Source of the DNA: Burkholderia gladioli
GTDB taxonomy: Bacteria > Pseudomonadota > Gammaproteobacteria > Burkholderiales > Burkholderiaceae
DNA: 64,000 nucleotides
Reading direction: 5' to 3'
NCBI RefSeq assembly: GCF_000959725.1
Contig: NZ_CP009323.1
Location: 3,658,001 to 3,722,000, forward strand
Position numbers and translations under genes: made by a program. The stretch's first letter is position 1, and each line of letters opens with the position of its first letter. Under the pieces are notes generated by a model. The model was not told where the DNA came from. It searched no databases and saw only the letters and a program-made list of their open reading frames with translations. Positions 9,862 to 18,391 of the stretch are shown piece after piece.

Positions 9862-9900
9862 CCCGGTGCCGGAGCAGCCATGCGATGCTTCGGCACCGGG
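9862..9900. terminator. Hairpin between convergent receptor and YncE-like genes
   Basis: Perfect 10-base arms CCCGGTGCCG (9862-9871) and CGGCACCGGG (9891-9900), with further pairing AGCA/TGCT inside the loop, in the 82-base gap between two converging genes. There is no clear T-tract on either side, so termination is inferred from position and stem strength. Confidence 0.5.
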
Positions 9901-9906
9901 TGGCGC

Positions 9907-11079
9907 TCATCGTGCCGTCGCGCAGGCGCGGTTGCCGGCCACCACGGCCAGGCCGCTCGACCAGTTGGCGCCGGCCGGCAGCAGCACGCGCGCGCTGATG
10001 CGGTTCTCGGCCGGATCCAGGGAGAGCAGGCCGGTCTGCCCCGCGGCGGTATAGCTGGGATTGAACAGGATCCGGTAGCCGTCCTGCGCGACGCCGCTGT
10101 TGGTGAAGGAGAACACGTCGTCGGGCGCGGGCAGCGACCGGGTCACGGCCAGCGTCGCCACGTCGACCACGAACAGGCCGTTCTGGTGAGAAGGAAAGTC
10201 GGCCTGGCCGTTCGCCACGTACAACTGCTGGCCATCGGGCGAGATCGACAGGCTCGCGGGCCTCGGTCCGGCGCCGGGCAGGTCGATCAGCTTGACGATG
10301 GCGCGCGAGGCCGTATCGATCACGGCCAACTTGCCCGGCTCGGTGCCGTTGATGCCCTGCGCGAGGAACAGCTTGCTGCCGTCCGGCGTGACCGCCAGGC
10401 TCGCCGGATAACCGTTGTTGACGCTCGATGTGTCGATCGTCGCGAGCAGCGTATCGGTTTGCGCATCGATCACCGCGATCGAGCGGAAATTGACGTTGGC
10501 GGCATAGATGCGCGAGCCGTCCGGCGATGCCGCGATGGCGCCGCCCGGCCCGCTGCCGTTGCCCAGGGTGGCGATCACGATCTGCTTGAGCGGCTGCAGC
10601 GTGCCGGCATCGAGTACGTTGACCACCGCATCGCTCTGGTAGATGCCGCCGGTACCGGTCACGGGCGGCTGGTGCGTCTGGTTGCCGTTGGTATAGAGCT
10701 TGCCGGAGCCCACCGGCAGGGCGAAACCGCCCGTGGTGCTGTTGGCGCGGACCGCCGTGGCGGCGACCTGGTTGCTGGCGGTGTCGATTGCGAACAGCGT
10801 GGCGGTGGTGTTCGGCCCCGATGCATAGGCGACGCCGTAGACGCGCTGCCCCGAGGGCGAGGCCTGCAACTGGTAGGCGCCGGCCGCGCCAGCGCGCGGG
10901 ATGGAGGCGATCTGCTTCAGGTTGACGGCGTTGAGCACCGTCACGCTGCCCTGGTTGCCGGCCAGGTAGACGGCGCCGCCGGGCGGCACCTGCGCGGCAC
11001 CGATGCCGGCCCACAGAGCCAGCGTTCCCGCGACGAGGCACCGGCGTGCCGGTCCAGCGCTCGAAAATAAGCTTGTCAT
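9907..11079 (-). CDS. YncE-like secreted YVTN beta-propeller protein
   Basis: A 390-residue exported protein: signal peptide to about residue 29 (GIGAA-QVPPG), then repeated beta-propeller blades of the YVTN/YncE type (for example SPDGSRIYAANVNFRSIAVID and SPDGQQLYVANGQAD). The length gives roughly seven blades. Such proteins sit in the periplasm or cell surface; the ligand is unknown. GGGGA lies about 7 bases before ATG 11079. It is convergent with the TonB-dependent receptor and divergent from the YjbH-like EPS gene; the enhancer element at 11202-11233 is 120 bases upstream, so shared control is possible but unproven. Confidence 0.75.
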   Translation of the reverse strand: MTSLFSSAGPARRCLVAGTLALWAGIGAAQVPPGGAVYLAGNQGSVTVLNAVNLKQIASIPRAGAAGAYQLQASPSGQRVYGVAYASGPNTTATLFAIDTASNQVAATAVRANSTTGGFALPVGSGKLYTNGNQTHQPPVTGTGGIYQSDAVVNVLDAGTLQPLKQIVIATLGNGSGPGGAIAASPDGSRIYAANVNFRSIAVIDAQTDTLLATIDTSSVNNGYPASLAVTPDGSKLFLAQGINGTEPGKLAVIDTASRAIVKLIDLPGAGPRPASLSISPDGQQLYVANGQADFPSHQNGLFVVDVATLAVTRSLPAPDDVFSFTNSGVAQDGYRILFNPSYTAAGQTGLLSLDPAENRISARVLLPAGANWSSGLAVVAGNRACATAR

Positions 11080-11201
11080 GTTGGATTCCCCGAAATCGAA
11101 ACGACGTGAAGCGAAGCAGCCGCCTGGACGTGGTGAGGATGGCGGCTATTCAGCTTAGCGTAAGCCTGTTGAGAAACGTGGCCGGATATTTGGTTGCGCG
11201 C

Positions 11202-11233
11202 GCACGTAACGCGTGTTCCGCGCGTCACGTAAC
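11202..11233. promoter_or_regulatory. EPS enhancer element 1 (paired ACGTAACGCG inverted repeat)
   Basis: GCACGTAACGCG (11202-11213) faces a second copy read on the other strand (CGCGTCACGTAACC, 11221-11234). ACGTAAC cores are 23 bases apart. The same pattern occurs at 14967-15007 and 23836-23879, each followed by a sigma-54 type promoter; here the promoter begins 113 bases downstream. Likely the upstream activating sequence for a sigma-54 enhancer-binding protein. The least symmetrical of the three copies. Confidence 0.65.
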
Positions 11234-11346
11234 CGGAACGTCGCCCGGCGGCGGCTTGCATGGGGTCAGGCAATCTTCTGCGCGTTATTGCGACTTCGGC
11301 AACCGGGAATTCCAGCGTTGACGAAAACGGAGCAATCACCGAAATC

Positions 11347-11362
11347 GGGAACACTTCTTGCT
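11347..11362 (+). promoter_or_regulatory. Sigma-54 type -24/-12 promoter of the YjbH-like gene
   Basis: GGGAACA-cttc-TTGCT. The invariant GG and GC are 10 bases apart, as sigma-54 requires, and the -12 half (TTGCT) is a full match to TTGCW. Transcription would start near 11374, leaving a leader of about 300 bases. Enhancer element 1 is 113 bases upstream. Confidence 0.65.
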
Positions 11363-11476
11363 GCATTGCAGCGTCGCCCGCGCGGCCTGAAGTGAAGCGC
11401 GCGGCGACGGTCTGGCAGCAGGACTGCAGACGCATCCGACGCGGGGTGGCCGGTGCGATGCAGCGCGATTGTCGTC

Positions 11477-11497
11477 CATGCCCGAGGTCCGGGCATG
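11477..11497 (+). other. Stem-loop in the YjbH-like gene leader
   Basis: Perfect 8-base arms CATGCCCG and CGGGCATG around a 5-base loop, about 100 bases into the predicted 300-base leader. No T-tract follows. The other long EPS leader (before 15443) also contains a strong stem-loop. Function unknown. Confidence 0.4.
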
Positions 11498-11677
11498 TCT
11501 CACCGAACACCGTACCGATCCAGACCTCCGTTGCGTGGAGGCCGGTGGTCGCCTGCGGTGGGTCGCAGCCGATCCGGCCTGTCTCGGGCGTGCCACCCCG
11601 AGGCGGCCGGCGCGGTTCGACGCGATGAGCGGGGGGACGACGTCGCCACGATCACACGTCAACGACAAGCGACAACA

Positions 11678-14002
11678 ATGACCTACAAGAACCGTAAGAC
11701 GAAGGCCAGGCATGGCCTGCGGATCGTCGCGCTGGGCGCGATCCAGGCGTTCGCGGGCAGCGCGGCGTCGGCCGCGCCGCCGGCGCTCTCGGCGCTCGGT
11801 CCCAGCGGCGGCCTGGTGATTCCCTATGGCTTCACCTTGCCGCAAGGGACTTTCGAAGGGCAGTACAACGACTACATCGATCCGCGCTTCGGCGGCACCG
11901 CCACCAAGGCCGACGTGGCCTGGGCGGGGATCGGCATCCTGCCGTATGTCGAGGCCACGGGCGGGCTGGTGAACTACACCGGCAACGTGCGGCCGGTGTT
12001 TCCCGGCGCCGAGTCGATCGTGGTGCGCCACCTGATGGCGAACCTGAAGGTGGCGGTGCCGAAGTGGTTCCGCTACCAGCCCGACATCGCCGTCGGCATC
12101 GACGACATCGGCGGCCAGACGCATTTCTTCCGCTCGACCTATGGCGTGGTCTCGCAGGTGCTCGGGCCGGCCACGCTGACGCTCGGCTACGGCAGCGGCG
12201 ACCGGCTCGACGGCGTGTTCGGCGGCGCGGAGCTGGACGTGTTCCATACCGGCCTGTCGCTGCTGGTCGAGCACGATTCGAAGACGCCCTATGCGGGCAT
12301 CCGCTATCAGTCGCCGTCGATCCGCTGGCTGGCCGATGCGAGCGTGGTGGCCAGCTTGATGCGTTCGCTGAAGAGCACCAACGGCGTGGCCGAGCGCACC
12401 GCGTTCTCGGTCGGCATCCAGATTCCGCTCGGCCGGCGTTTCGATGCCTCGCGCTGCGAGGGCGGTCCTTGCGAGGCGAGGCTCGCGCGGGATGCGGCCG
12501 GGCCGGCGGCTGCCGCGCAGGCCACGGCAGAGCTTGGCAAGGGCGAGGCGGGCGAGCTTGCCGTCGCATCAGCTCCTCGCCGTGATTCGGACCAGGCGAG
12601 TGCAAGCGTGGCGACGGCGTCATCGATGTCGCCGGCCGTTGCCTGGTCGGCGCTGGCCGCATCGGGCCGGGCGGCCGCGCCGCTCGCCATGCAGCGCATC
12701 GCCCTGGCCCCGGCCGCCGAGGCCGGACCCACCTCGCTCGACGCGATTGTCGACGCGCTCTCGGCGGCCGGCCTCGAACGCGGCCGCGCGGGCATCGTCG
12801 GCCGCGACCTGGTGGTCGAATACGAGAACCATCGCTACAACCAGAACGAGGCCGACGCGCTCGGCATCGCGCTGGGCGTCGCCGCGCGGCACGCGGGCAG
12901 CGAGATCGACACGATCCGCGTGGTGATCCGCAAGGCCGACCAGGCGATCGCGGAAGTCAGCGTCGATCGCGGCGCCTACGCGGCCTTCCTGGCCGGCGGC
13001 TCGCCCACCGCGGCCGACGCCTCGCTGACCATGCGCATGCGCCCGACCTACGCGGCCTCCGCCATCGACTGGTCCACGAAGACCGGCCGCCACAGCCTGG
13101 TGCGCTTCGAGATCGCGCCGGTCACCCGCTATCTGTACGGCACCGACTACGGCAACTTCGACTATTCGGTGGGCGCCGAACTGCGCGCCTTCGTGCCGCT
13201 CTGGCGCGGCGCCGAGTTCTACGCGAGCGCGATCGCGCCGATCGCCAACAGCCGCAACATGGACGACGGCCGCTTCTACAGCGCCTACCGCTTGCGCGGC
13301 GGCATCGCCGACGCGGCGCTGGCGCAGAGCTTCTGGATCGCGCCGCGCGTGTTCAACGTCACCTCGGTCGGCAAGTTCGACCTGCAGTATCTCGGCGTCG
13401 AGAACGAGACCACCGCCTTCGTGCCGGGCCGGCCCGACGTGGTGCGCCTGAAGCTGGCCTACCTGCGCCGCGAACCGGGCAAGGACGCGCTACCCGACGA
13501 GAAGAGCGCACTGCTCAGCTACCGCTGGGTGCAGCCTTCGTGGAAGCTCTGGATCGAGGCCGGCGTGGCGCGCTACGTGGGCGGCGACAAGGGCCCGCTG
13601 CTGGTGGCCACGCGCTGGTTCGACGACGTCGCCTTCAGCTTCCAGGCGCAGCACAGCGGCCGCGGCTCCTTCGTCGGCGCTTCGGCCAGCTTCCCGCTCA
13701 CGCCGCGCCAGGGCATGAAGCCGGGCCTGGTCGAGATCGGCGGCACGGCGCAGTTCCCGCTCAATTTCCGCACGCGCGTGGGCTCGACCAACTACCTGTC
13801 GGCCGACGGTGGGGAGAACCTCGACTTCGCCTACGACGCGCAGCAGTTGCTGCTCAACCAGGGCCGCTTCAGCGCGGCCTACTTCGCCACCCAGCTCTAC
13901 CGGATGCGCGACGCCTACCAGCGCTACGCGGCGCCCGAGGCGTCGAATCCGCGGCCGGCCTCGCCGACGGCCGCGCTCGATGCCGCCACGCCGCAGCCAT
14001 GA
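11678..14002 (+). CDS. YjbH-like outer-membrane exopolysaccharide protein
   Basis: A 774-residue predicted outer-membrane protein of the YjbH family: signal peptide to about residue 36 (GSAASA-APP), then GPSGGLVIPYGFTLPQGTFEGQYND-like sequence and many alternating beta strands through to the C-terminus. YjbH proteins take part in extracellular polysaccharide production; the mechanism is not settled. The open frame reaches 11453, but ATG 11678 gives the proper signal peptide, though its ribosome binding site is weak. Predicted to be transcribed from the sigma-54 promoter at 11347 together with the lipoprotein downstream. Residues 270-400 form an alanine/serine-rich linker. Confidence 0.8.
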   Translation: MTYKNRKTKARHGLRIVALGAIQAFAGSAASAAPPALSALGPSGGLVIPYGFTLPQGTFEGQYNDYIDPRFGGTATKADVAWAGIGILPYVEATGGLVNYTGNVRPVFPGAESIVVRHLMANLKVAVPKWFRYQPDIAVGIDDIGGQTHFFRSTYGVVSQVLGPATLTLGYGSGDRLDGVFGGAELDVFHTGLSLLVEHDSKTPYAGIRYQSPSIRWLADASVVASLMRSLKSTNGVAERTAFSVGIQIPLGRRFDASRCEGGPCEARLARDAAGPAAAAQATAELGKGEAGELAVASAPRRDSDQASASVATASSMSPAVAWSALAASGRAAAPLAMQRIALAPAAEAGPTSLDAIVDALSAAGLERGRAGIVGRDLVVEYENHRYNQNEADALGIALGVAARHAGSEIDTIRVVIRKADQAIAEVSVDRGAYAAFLAGGSPTAADASLTMRMRPTYAASAIDWSTKTGRHSLVRFEIAPVTRYLYGTDYGNFDYSVGAELRAFVPLWRGAEFYASAIAPIANSRNMDDGRFYSAYRLRGGIADAALAQSFWIAPRVFNVTSVGKFDLQYLGVENETTAFVPGRPDVVRLKLAYLRREPGKDALPDEKSALLSYRWVQPSWKLWIEAGVARYVGGDKGPLLVATRWFDDVAFSFQAQHSGRGSFVGASASFPLTPRQGMKPGLVEIGGTAQFPLNFRTRVGSTNYLSADGGENLDFAYDAQQLLLNQGRFSAAYFATQLYRMRDAYQRYAAPEASNPRPASPTAALDAATPQP

Positions 14003-14086
14003 ATTCACGTGCCGCCGGCCGCGCAGGTTTCCGGATGCGCGCGGCCGGCGGCGTCTGGACGATTCACGAGATCACGGAGAACCACG

Positions 14087-14818
14087 ATGAAGACGAATCA
14101 CACGAAGCTGCGCGCCGCGCGGTGGATCGGCCTGGGTATCGTCGCGGCAGCCACGATGGCGGCCTGCGGCGGCGGCGGGGATAGCGGCGGAGGCGGCCCG
14201 GTCGGGCCGCAGACCGTCGCCTCGGGCAAGATCAGCGGCACGGCGGCGGTGGGCGCGGCGATGGCGAATGCCTCGATCACCATCGCCTGCGCGCAGGGCA
14301 ACGGAGCCGGGACGGCCACCGCGAGCGGCGCCTACGCGCTGAGCTTCGCGTTCAGCGGGCCGTGCTCGATCACCGGCAGCACCGGCTCGGCCACGCTGCA
14401 CTCGTTGGCGAACGGCAGCGGCACCTTCAACGTCACGCCGCTCACCGAGCTGATGCTGGTCTACCTGGCGGCCGAGCTCGGCACCGATCTCAACGGGCTG
14501 CTCGCCGGCCTCGGCACGAACACGGCCTACCAGGCCGCTGCGAGCAACAACGCGGATCTCGCCGCGGCGCAAGGCGGCGTGGCAGCGGTGCTGAAGAAGC
14601 TCTATGGCATCACGCTGTCCACCTCGGCCTTCCTGACCACCGCGTTCACGCCAGGCCAGCCCGGCGCCGACGCGGACCTCGACGCGCTGCAGGCCGCCGG
14701 CGCCTTTACCAGCAACGGCACGCCCTCGGCCACGCTGCTCTCGGCGGTGGCGGCGGCCGGCACCACGGCGAACAGCCCGACCGGCGGCACGGGCGGCAGC
14801 ACCAGCGGCACGCCGTGA
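14087..14818 (+). CDS. Small exported lipoprotein linked to YjbH-like protein
   Basis: A 243-residue lipoprotein: charged N-terminus (MKTNHTKLRAARW), hydrophobic stretch, then lipobox ATMAAC with Cys near residue 23, followed by a glycine-rich linker (GGGGDSGGGG) and an alanine/threonine-rich body. GGAGA lies 8 bases before ATG 14087; the in-frame upstream sequence to 14009 is not coding-like. The 84-base gap to the YjbH-like gene suggests co-transcription. YjbF, the lipoprotein partner in the E. coli yjb operon, is an analogous role, but no sequence relationship is claimed. The body resembles no family recognised here. Confidence 0.7.
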   Translation: MKTNHTKLRAARWIGLGIVAAATMAACGGGGDSGGGGPVGPQTVASGKISGTAAVGAAMANASITIACAQGNGAGTATASGAYALSFAFSGPCSITGSTGSATLHSLANGSGTFNVTPLTELMLVYLAAELGTDLNGLLAGLGTNTAYQAAASNNADLAAAQGGVAAVLKKLYGITLSTSAFLTTAFTPGQPGADADLDALQAAGAFTSNGTPSATLLSAVAAAGTTANSPTGGTGGSTSGTP

Positions 14819-14966
14819 TCGAGCGGTCCCGCGACTGACGGCGCGAGCTTTCGCCGGCATCGACGGCCGGGCACGCGCCGTCTCAAGTTGTCATTTCACG
14901 CAATCGTTTGCGTTAAATATATTAAGTTATCCGATCCAGTCGTCATTCATCTGCTTACCGCTCTCA

Positions 14967-15007
14967 TCGTTACGTAACGCGTCTTTTTGCAGCGCGTAAC
15001 GTAACGA
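14967..15007. promoter_or_regulatory. EPS enhancer element 2 (paired GTTACGTAAC inverted repeat)
   Basis: TCGTTACGTAACGCG (14967-14981) and, on the other strand, TCGTTACGTTACGCG (14993-15007): arms identical at 14 of 15 positions. The left arm contains the perfect palindrome CGTTACGTAACG. It sits in the 624-base region between the lipoprotein and the sugar transferase genes, 120 bases before a sigma-54 type promoter. Predicted binding site for the enhancer-binding protein of the EPS regulon. Confidence 0.75.
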
Positions 15008-15127
15008 CGCGTTTCAGCATCGATACAGACGGTATCGCCGGGAACGAGCTTTTCGATAATCCAATAAAGCATTGATAAAAATGGATTTTCAAAAGATTCG
15101 GCGTCAGTTTTTCGAAATTCGATTCAA

Positions 15128-15143
15128 TGGCATGTTTCATGCT
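15128..15143 (+). promoter_or_regulatory. Sigma-54 type promoter of the EPS export operon
   Basis: TGGCATG-tttc-ATGCT: matches TGGCACG-N4-TTGCW at 9 of the 12 fixed positions, with GG and GC correctly spaced. Predicted start near 15155, giving a leader of about 290 bases before ATG 15443. Enhancer element 2 lies 120 bases upstream. Confidence 0.7.
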
Positions 15144-15243
15144 TGATACACGCCGCGCCGATCGCTGCAGCGCACAACTGTCGTGACGTGCAAGCTTGTG
15201 CGATACCGGCGCGGGCGGCCGTGCCAGCCGCCTCGCCGTGCGC

Positions 15244-15274
15244 AGGTGTGATGCGGAAGCCCTGCATCACACCT
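15244..15274 (+). other. Stem-loop in the sugar transferase leader
   Basis: Perfect 11-base arms AGGTGTGATGC (15244-15254) and GCATCACACCT (15264-15274) around a 9-base loop, about 90 bases into the predicted leader. No T-tract. It may be an RNA structure affecting the operon or an operator. Confidence 0.45.
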
Positions 15275-15442
15275 CGAACAGTAGGAAAACGAAAGATTGT
15301 TTCGAATTGTCGAGCCGGCTTGCCGGCGGCATGCGCACGTGCCTCGACAGCTCGACAAAAAGCATCAAGGCATCGCGGCGGTACACAAGAAAACAATTCT
15401 GAAAGACCGAGAAACGCAAGACTTTTTGAACGGGGTGGGGTG

Positions 15443-16501
15443 ATGAGAGGCCTGATCTGGCGCCTGGTCGACGGTACGTTGATCATTGTCGGCGCGCTAT
15501 GCGCATTGCATTTCGAACTGATGCCGCCTTCGGCATCGGCCGCCTCCGGCTTCGACGGCCTGCTGGTGGCCTTCGCCGTCGCGCTCGCGCTGTCGGTGTT
15601 CCCGGCCTGCGATACCTACGGGCTGTCCGGCGTGCGCTCGGTGTTCAACCTGATCAGTCGCACCATCATCGCCTGGTTGTTCGTGCAGGCTTGCGGCTTC
15701 CTGCTGCTGTTCGTGCTGCATCGCCTGCACCTGGTCTCGCGCGTGTGGTTCCTCTACTGGACCATCACCAGCGGGCTCGGCATGCTGATCGCGCGCACCC
15801 TGGCGCTGACCGTGCTGAAGACGCTCTGGCGCTTCGGCGCACGCGCGCACGAGCTGGCGGCGCGCGCCGACATGCGCCTGGCCACGCACCTGGCGCGCCG
15901 CACCTTCAAGCGAGGGTTCGACACCGCGCTGGTGATCCCGATGCTGGTGGCGCTCTCGCCGCTGTTCCTGATCCTCGCGCTGCTGGTGCGCCGCGACGGC
16001 GGCCCGGCGATCTACGGCCACCTGCGCGTCGGCCGCGACGGCCGCGCCTTCCGCTGCCTCAAGTTCCGCACCATGGTGACCAACAGCGACGCCGTGCTGC
16101 GCGAGCTGCTGGCGCGCGATCCGCAGGCGCGCGCCGAATGGGAACGCGATTTCAAGCTCAAGCACGACGTGCGCGTCACGCGCGTCGGGCATTTCCTGCG
16201 CAGCACCAGCCTCGACGAACTGCCCCAGCTCTGGAACGTGCTGCGCGGCGAGATGAGCCTGGTCGGCCCGCGCCCGATCGTCGAGAAGGAGCTCGAGCGC
16301 TATGGCCTGGAGGTGCGCTACTACCTGATGGCCAAGCCCGGCATTACCGGGCTGTGGCAGGTGAGCGGGCGCAGCGATGTCGATTACGCGCGGCGTGTCT
16401 CGCTCGACGTGTCCTACGTGAAGCAGTGGTCGCCGATGCTCGACTTCGGAATCCTGCTGCGCACGGTGGGCGTAGTGATGCGGCGCGAGGGCGCCTACTG
16501 A
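15443..16501 (+). CDS. Polyprenyl-phosphate sugar-1-phosphate transferase (EPS initiation)
   Basis: A 352-residue enzyme that should transfer the first sugar phosphate to undecaprenyl phosphate at the inner membrane. About four N-terminal membrane segments lead, after a short linker, to a bacterial sugar transferase domain with KRGFD, LKFRTM, LRSTSLDELPQLWNVLRGEMSLVGPRP and KPGITGLWQVSGR. Most WbaP-like enzymes are about 460 residues and have a Rossmann-like domain between membrane and catalytic parts; that part is missing here. ATG 15443 was chosen over the open frame to 15143 because the earlier region is leader downstream of the sigma-54 promoter; GGGGTGGGG precedes the ATG. Confidence 0.88.
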   Translation: MRGLIWRLVDGTLIIVGALCALHFELMPPSASAASGFDGLLVAFAVALALSVFPACDTYGLSGVRSVFNLISRTIIAWLFVQACGFLLLFVLHRLHLVSRVWFLYWTITSGLGMLIARTLALTVLKTLWRFGARAHELAARADMRLATHLARRTFKRGFDTALVIPMLVALSPLFLILALLVRRDGGPAIYGHLRVGRDGRAFRCLKFRTMVTNSDAVLRELLARDPQARAEWERDFKLKHDVRVTRVGHFLRSTSLDELPQLWNVLRGEMSLVGPRPIVEKELERYGLEVRYYLMAKPGITGLWQVSGRSDVDYARRVSLDVSYVKQWSPMLDFGILLRTVGVVMRREGAY

Positions 16502-16519
16502 ACGGCGCGGGCCGCGATC

Positions 16520-16927
16520 TCAGCGCGCCGGCGCGCTGTTGTCGTAGACCGACGAGGCGCTCCAGCCGTCGTAGCGATAGGGGTTGGCCGCATCGTCGCT
16601 CGCCGCGGCGGCGGCGGCCGGCTTGGCGCGATAACGCGCCAGCTTCTGCCGGTTCGAATGCGTGGCGGTGTTGCCGGGCGTGAGGCCGGCGCGGCCCGGT
16701 GCGCGATAGGCGCGCGGCAGCGAGGCGCCCAGCGGCGCGGCGGCGCCCGTTGCCGAGGTGGCGGAGGCGGCGGAGGTGGGCGCGGGCAGCATCGCGCCGG
16801 TCTGGCTGGGTGGCACGTAGCGGTAGGACGGGGATGACGACGTGGACGGCTCGGCCCCGCCTTGGGCGAGGGCGGCGAGGCTCAGCGAGAGGCCGGCGGC
16901 GAGCGCGAGCAGGAGTCGTGGATTCAT
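16520..16927 (-). CDS. Small secreted Ala/Pro/Ser-rich protein, opposite the EPS operon
   Basis: A 135-residue protein: signal peptide MNPRLLLALAAGLSLSLAALA, then a low-complexity region rich in Ala, Ser, Thr and Pro, ending with NPYRYDGWSASSVYDN. No family recognised. It lies on the strand opposite the EPS genes, between the initiating transferase and wza, so the sense transcript of the operon would read through it as antisense. The ribosome binding site is weak. The signal peptide and defined length argue for a real gene; absence of a known fold keeps confidence moderate. Confidence 0.55.
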   Translation of the reverse strand: MNPRLLLALAAGLSLSLAALAQGGAEPSTSSSPSYRYVPPSQTGAMLPAPTSAASATSATGAAAPLGASLPRAYRAPGRAGLTPGNTATHSNRQKLARYRAKPAAAAAASDDAANPYRYDGWSASSVYDNSAPAR

Positions 16928-17068
16928 GCGGTAGCGAAGCAGCGCAGCAGGTTGGGCGGGTATGCCGAGACGCCATCGCAGCGTATCGGCCGAACCATGA
17001 ACGAAAGGCGGAAGCGGGCCGCGAGCGAGCGGCTGCGATTGCGCGATGACAAGGACAGGCCAGACATC

Positions 17069-18391
17069 ATGTTCGACACGGCAATGGGAACACGAACGAT
17101 AGCACTGCTGGGCGGATTGGCGAAAGCGCTCCGGCGCGACGATCGACGCGGCACGCGACGAGGCGCGGCTCGCTCGGCACGACGGGCGGGCGCATCGTGC
17201 ATGGCGGCGCTGGTGCTCGGCGCCACGCTGCTGGGCGGCTGCGCCTTCGCGCCCGGCATGACGTTCCGCGGCGGCTGCGCGGCCGACGGCAACGGCGCGC
17301 CGTCGCCCGCCTGCCAGCGCGCGGCGTCCGCGGCGCGCGCTTCCGGCACGGTCGGCGGCGAGCCCGGGGGAGCCGCCCAGGGCGCGGGCGATGCGCCGCC
17401 CACCGGCTCGCTGGTCGAGATCGACGGCCAGTTGATCACCAAGGTGCGGGCCGCCACCGATCCCTCGATTCCCGCCGACGTCAGCGCGCTGTTCGGCAAG
17501 CCGCGGCCCTACACGCTCGGCCCCGGCGACGTGCTGGCGATCGTGGTCTGGGATCATCCCGAGCTGAACATGCCGGTCACGCAGGGCGCCAGCACCGGTG
17601 TCGACAACACCGGCTCGAACGCGATCGTGTCGGGCTACACGGTCGATGCGACCGGCCGCGTGCAGTTCGCCTATATCGGCGCGGTGGAGGTGGCCGGGCT
17701 GACCGAGCTGGAGGCGCGCGAACGCGTGACGGCGCGCCTGGCGAAGTTCATCCGCGATCCGCAGGTGACCTTGCGGATCCAGGCCTATCGCAGCCGGCGC
17801 ATCTACCTGGACGGCGAGGTGCGCCTGCCGGGCCTGCAGGTGATGAACGACCTGCCGATGACCCTGCCCGAGGCGATCAACCGCGCCGGCGGCCTGACCA
17901 GCGCGGGCGACCGCGCGCGCATCTCGGTCACGCGCGGCGATGCCACCGCGATCGTGAACCTGCCGAGGCTGGTGGCGCAGGGCATCAACCCCGATCGCAT
18001 CCTGCTGCAGGACGGCGACCTGGTGCGCGTCTACCCCTTGAGCGACACCAAGGTGTTCGTGCTCGGCGAGGTGGGCCATACCACCACGCTCAACTTCAAC
18101 AACGGGCGCCTGTCGCTGGGCGAGGCGCTCGGCTACGCGGGCGGCGTGAGCCAGTACTCGGCCGATGCCAGCCAGGTCTACGTGATCCGCAGCCAAACCG
18201 GCGCCTCGCCGACCATCTTCCACCTCGATGCCACTTCGCCGGTGTCGATGGCGCTGGCCAACGAGTTCCCGCTGCGCCCCGACGACGTGGTGTTCGTCGA
18301 CGCCTCCTCGCTGGTGCGCTGGAGCCGCGTGGTGGGCATGTTCCTGCCGAGCGCGCAGACGCTCGCCACCGGCCGGAGCATCGCCTACTGA
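17069..18391 (+). CDS. wza: Wza-type outer-membrane polysaccharide export lipoprotein
   Basis: About 440 residues. A hydrophobic signal with lipobox LGGC (near residue 56 from this start) is followed by a polysaccharide biosynthesis/export domain (YTLGPGDVLAIVVWDHPELN) and SLBB-type segments (VYLDGEVRLPGLQ; KVFVLGEVGHTTTLN). It should form the outer-membrane channel for EPS. The N-terminus is uncertain: frames are open from 16862, candidates are ATG 16997, 17069, 17084 and 17201, and none has a strong ribosome binding site. 17069 keeps a basic n-region before the lipobox. Its stop overlaps the phosphatase start by one base, a sign of translational coupling. Confidence 0.88.
   Translation: MFDTAMGTRTIALLGGLAKALRRDDRRGTRRGAARSARRAGASCMAALVLGATLLGGCAFAPGMTFRGGCAADGNGAPSPACQRAASAARASGTVGGEPGGAAQGAGDAPPTGSLVEIDGQLITKVRAATDPSIPADVSALFGKPRPYTLGPGDVLAIVVWDHPELNMPVTQGASTGVDNTGSNAIVSGYTVDATGRVQFAYIGAVEVAGLTELEARERVTARLAKFIRDPQVTLRIQAYRSRRIYLDGEVRLPGLQVMNDLPMTLPEAINRAGGLTSAGDRARISVTRGDATAIVNLPRLVAQGINPDRILLQDGDLVRVYPLSDTKVFVLGEVGHTTTLNFNNGRLSLGEALGYAGGVSQYSADASQVYVIRSQTGASPTIFHLDATSPVSMALANEFPLRPDDVVFVDASSLVRWSRVVGMFLPSAQTLATGRSIAY

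Noticed and set aside
6810..9896. 1028-residue minus-strand open frame
   Set aside because: Lies antisense to the TonB-dependent receptor; its composition (Arg/Gly/Ala/Val-rich without domain motifs) is the usual shadow of a GC-rich gene.
11110..11125. Possible minus-strand sigma-54 promoter before the YncE-like gene
   Set aside because: Only the GG/GC spacing and a few other positions match, enhancer element 1 is just 77 bp away, and a second equally weak match (11152-11167) exists, so chance cannot be excluded.
14009..14086. Extended N-terminus of the lipoprotein gene
   Set aside because: The lipobox fits a start at 14087, which has its own GGAGA site; the extension is out of keeping with a lipoprotein signal.
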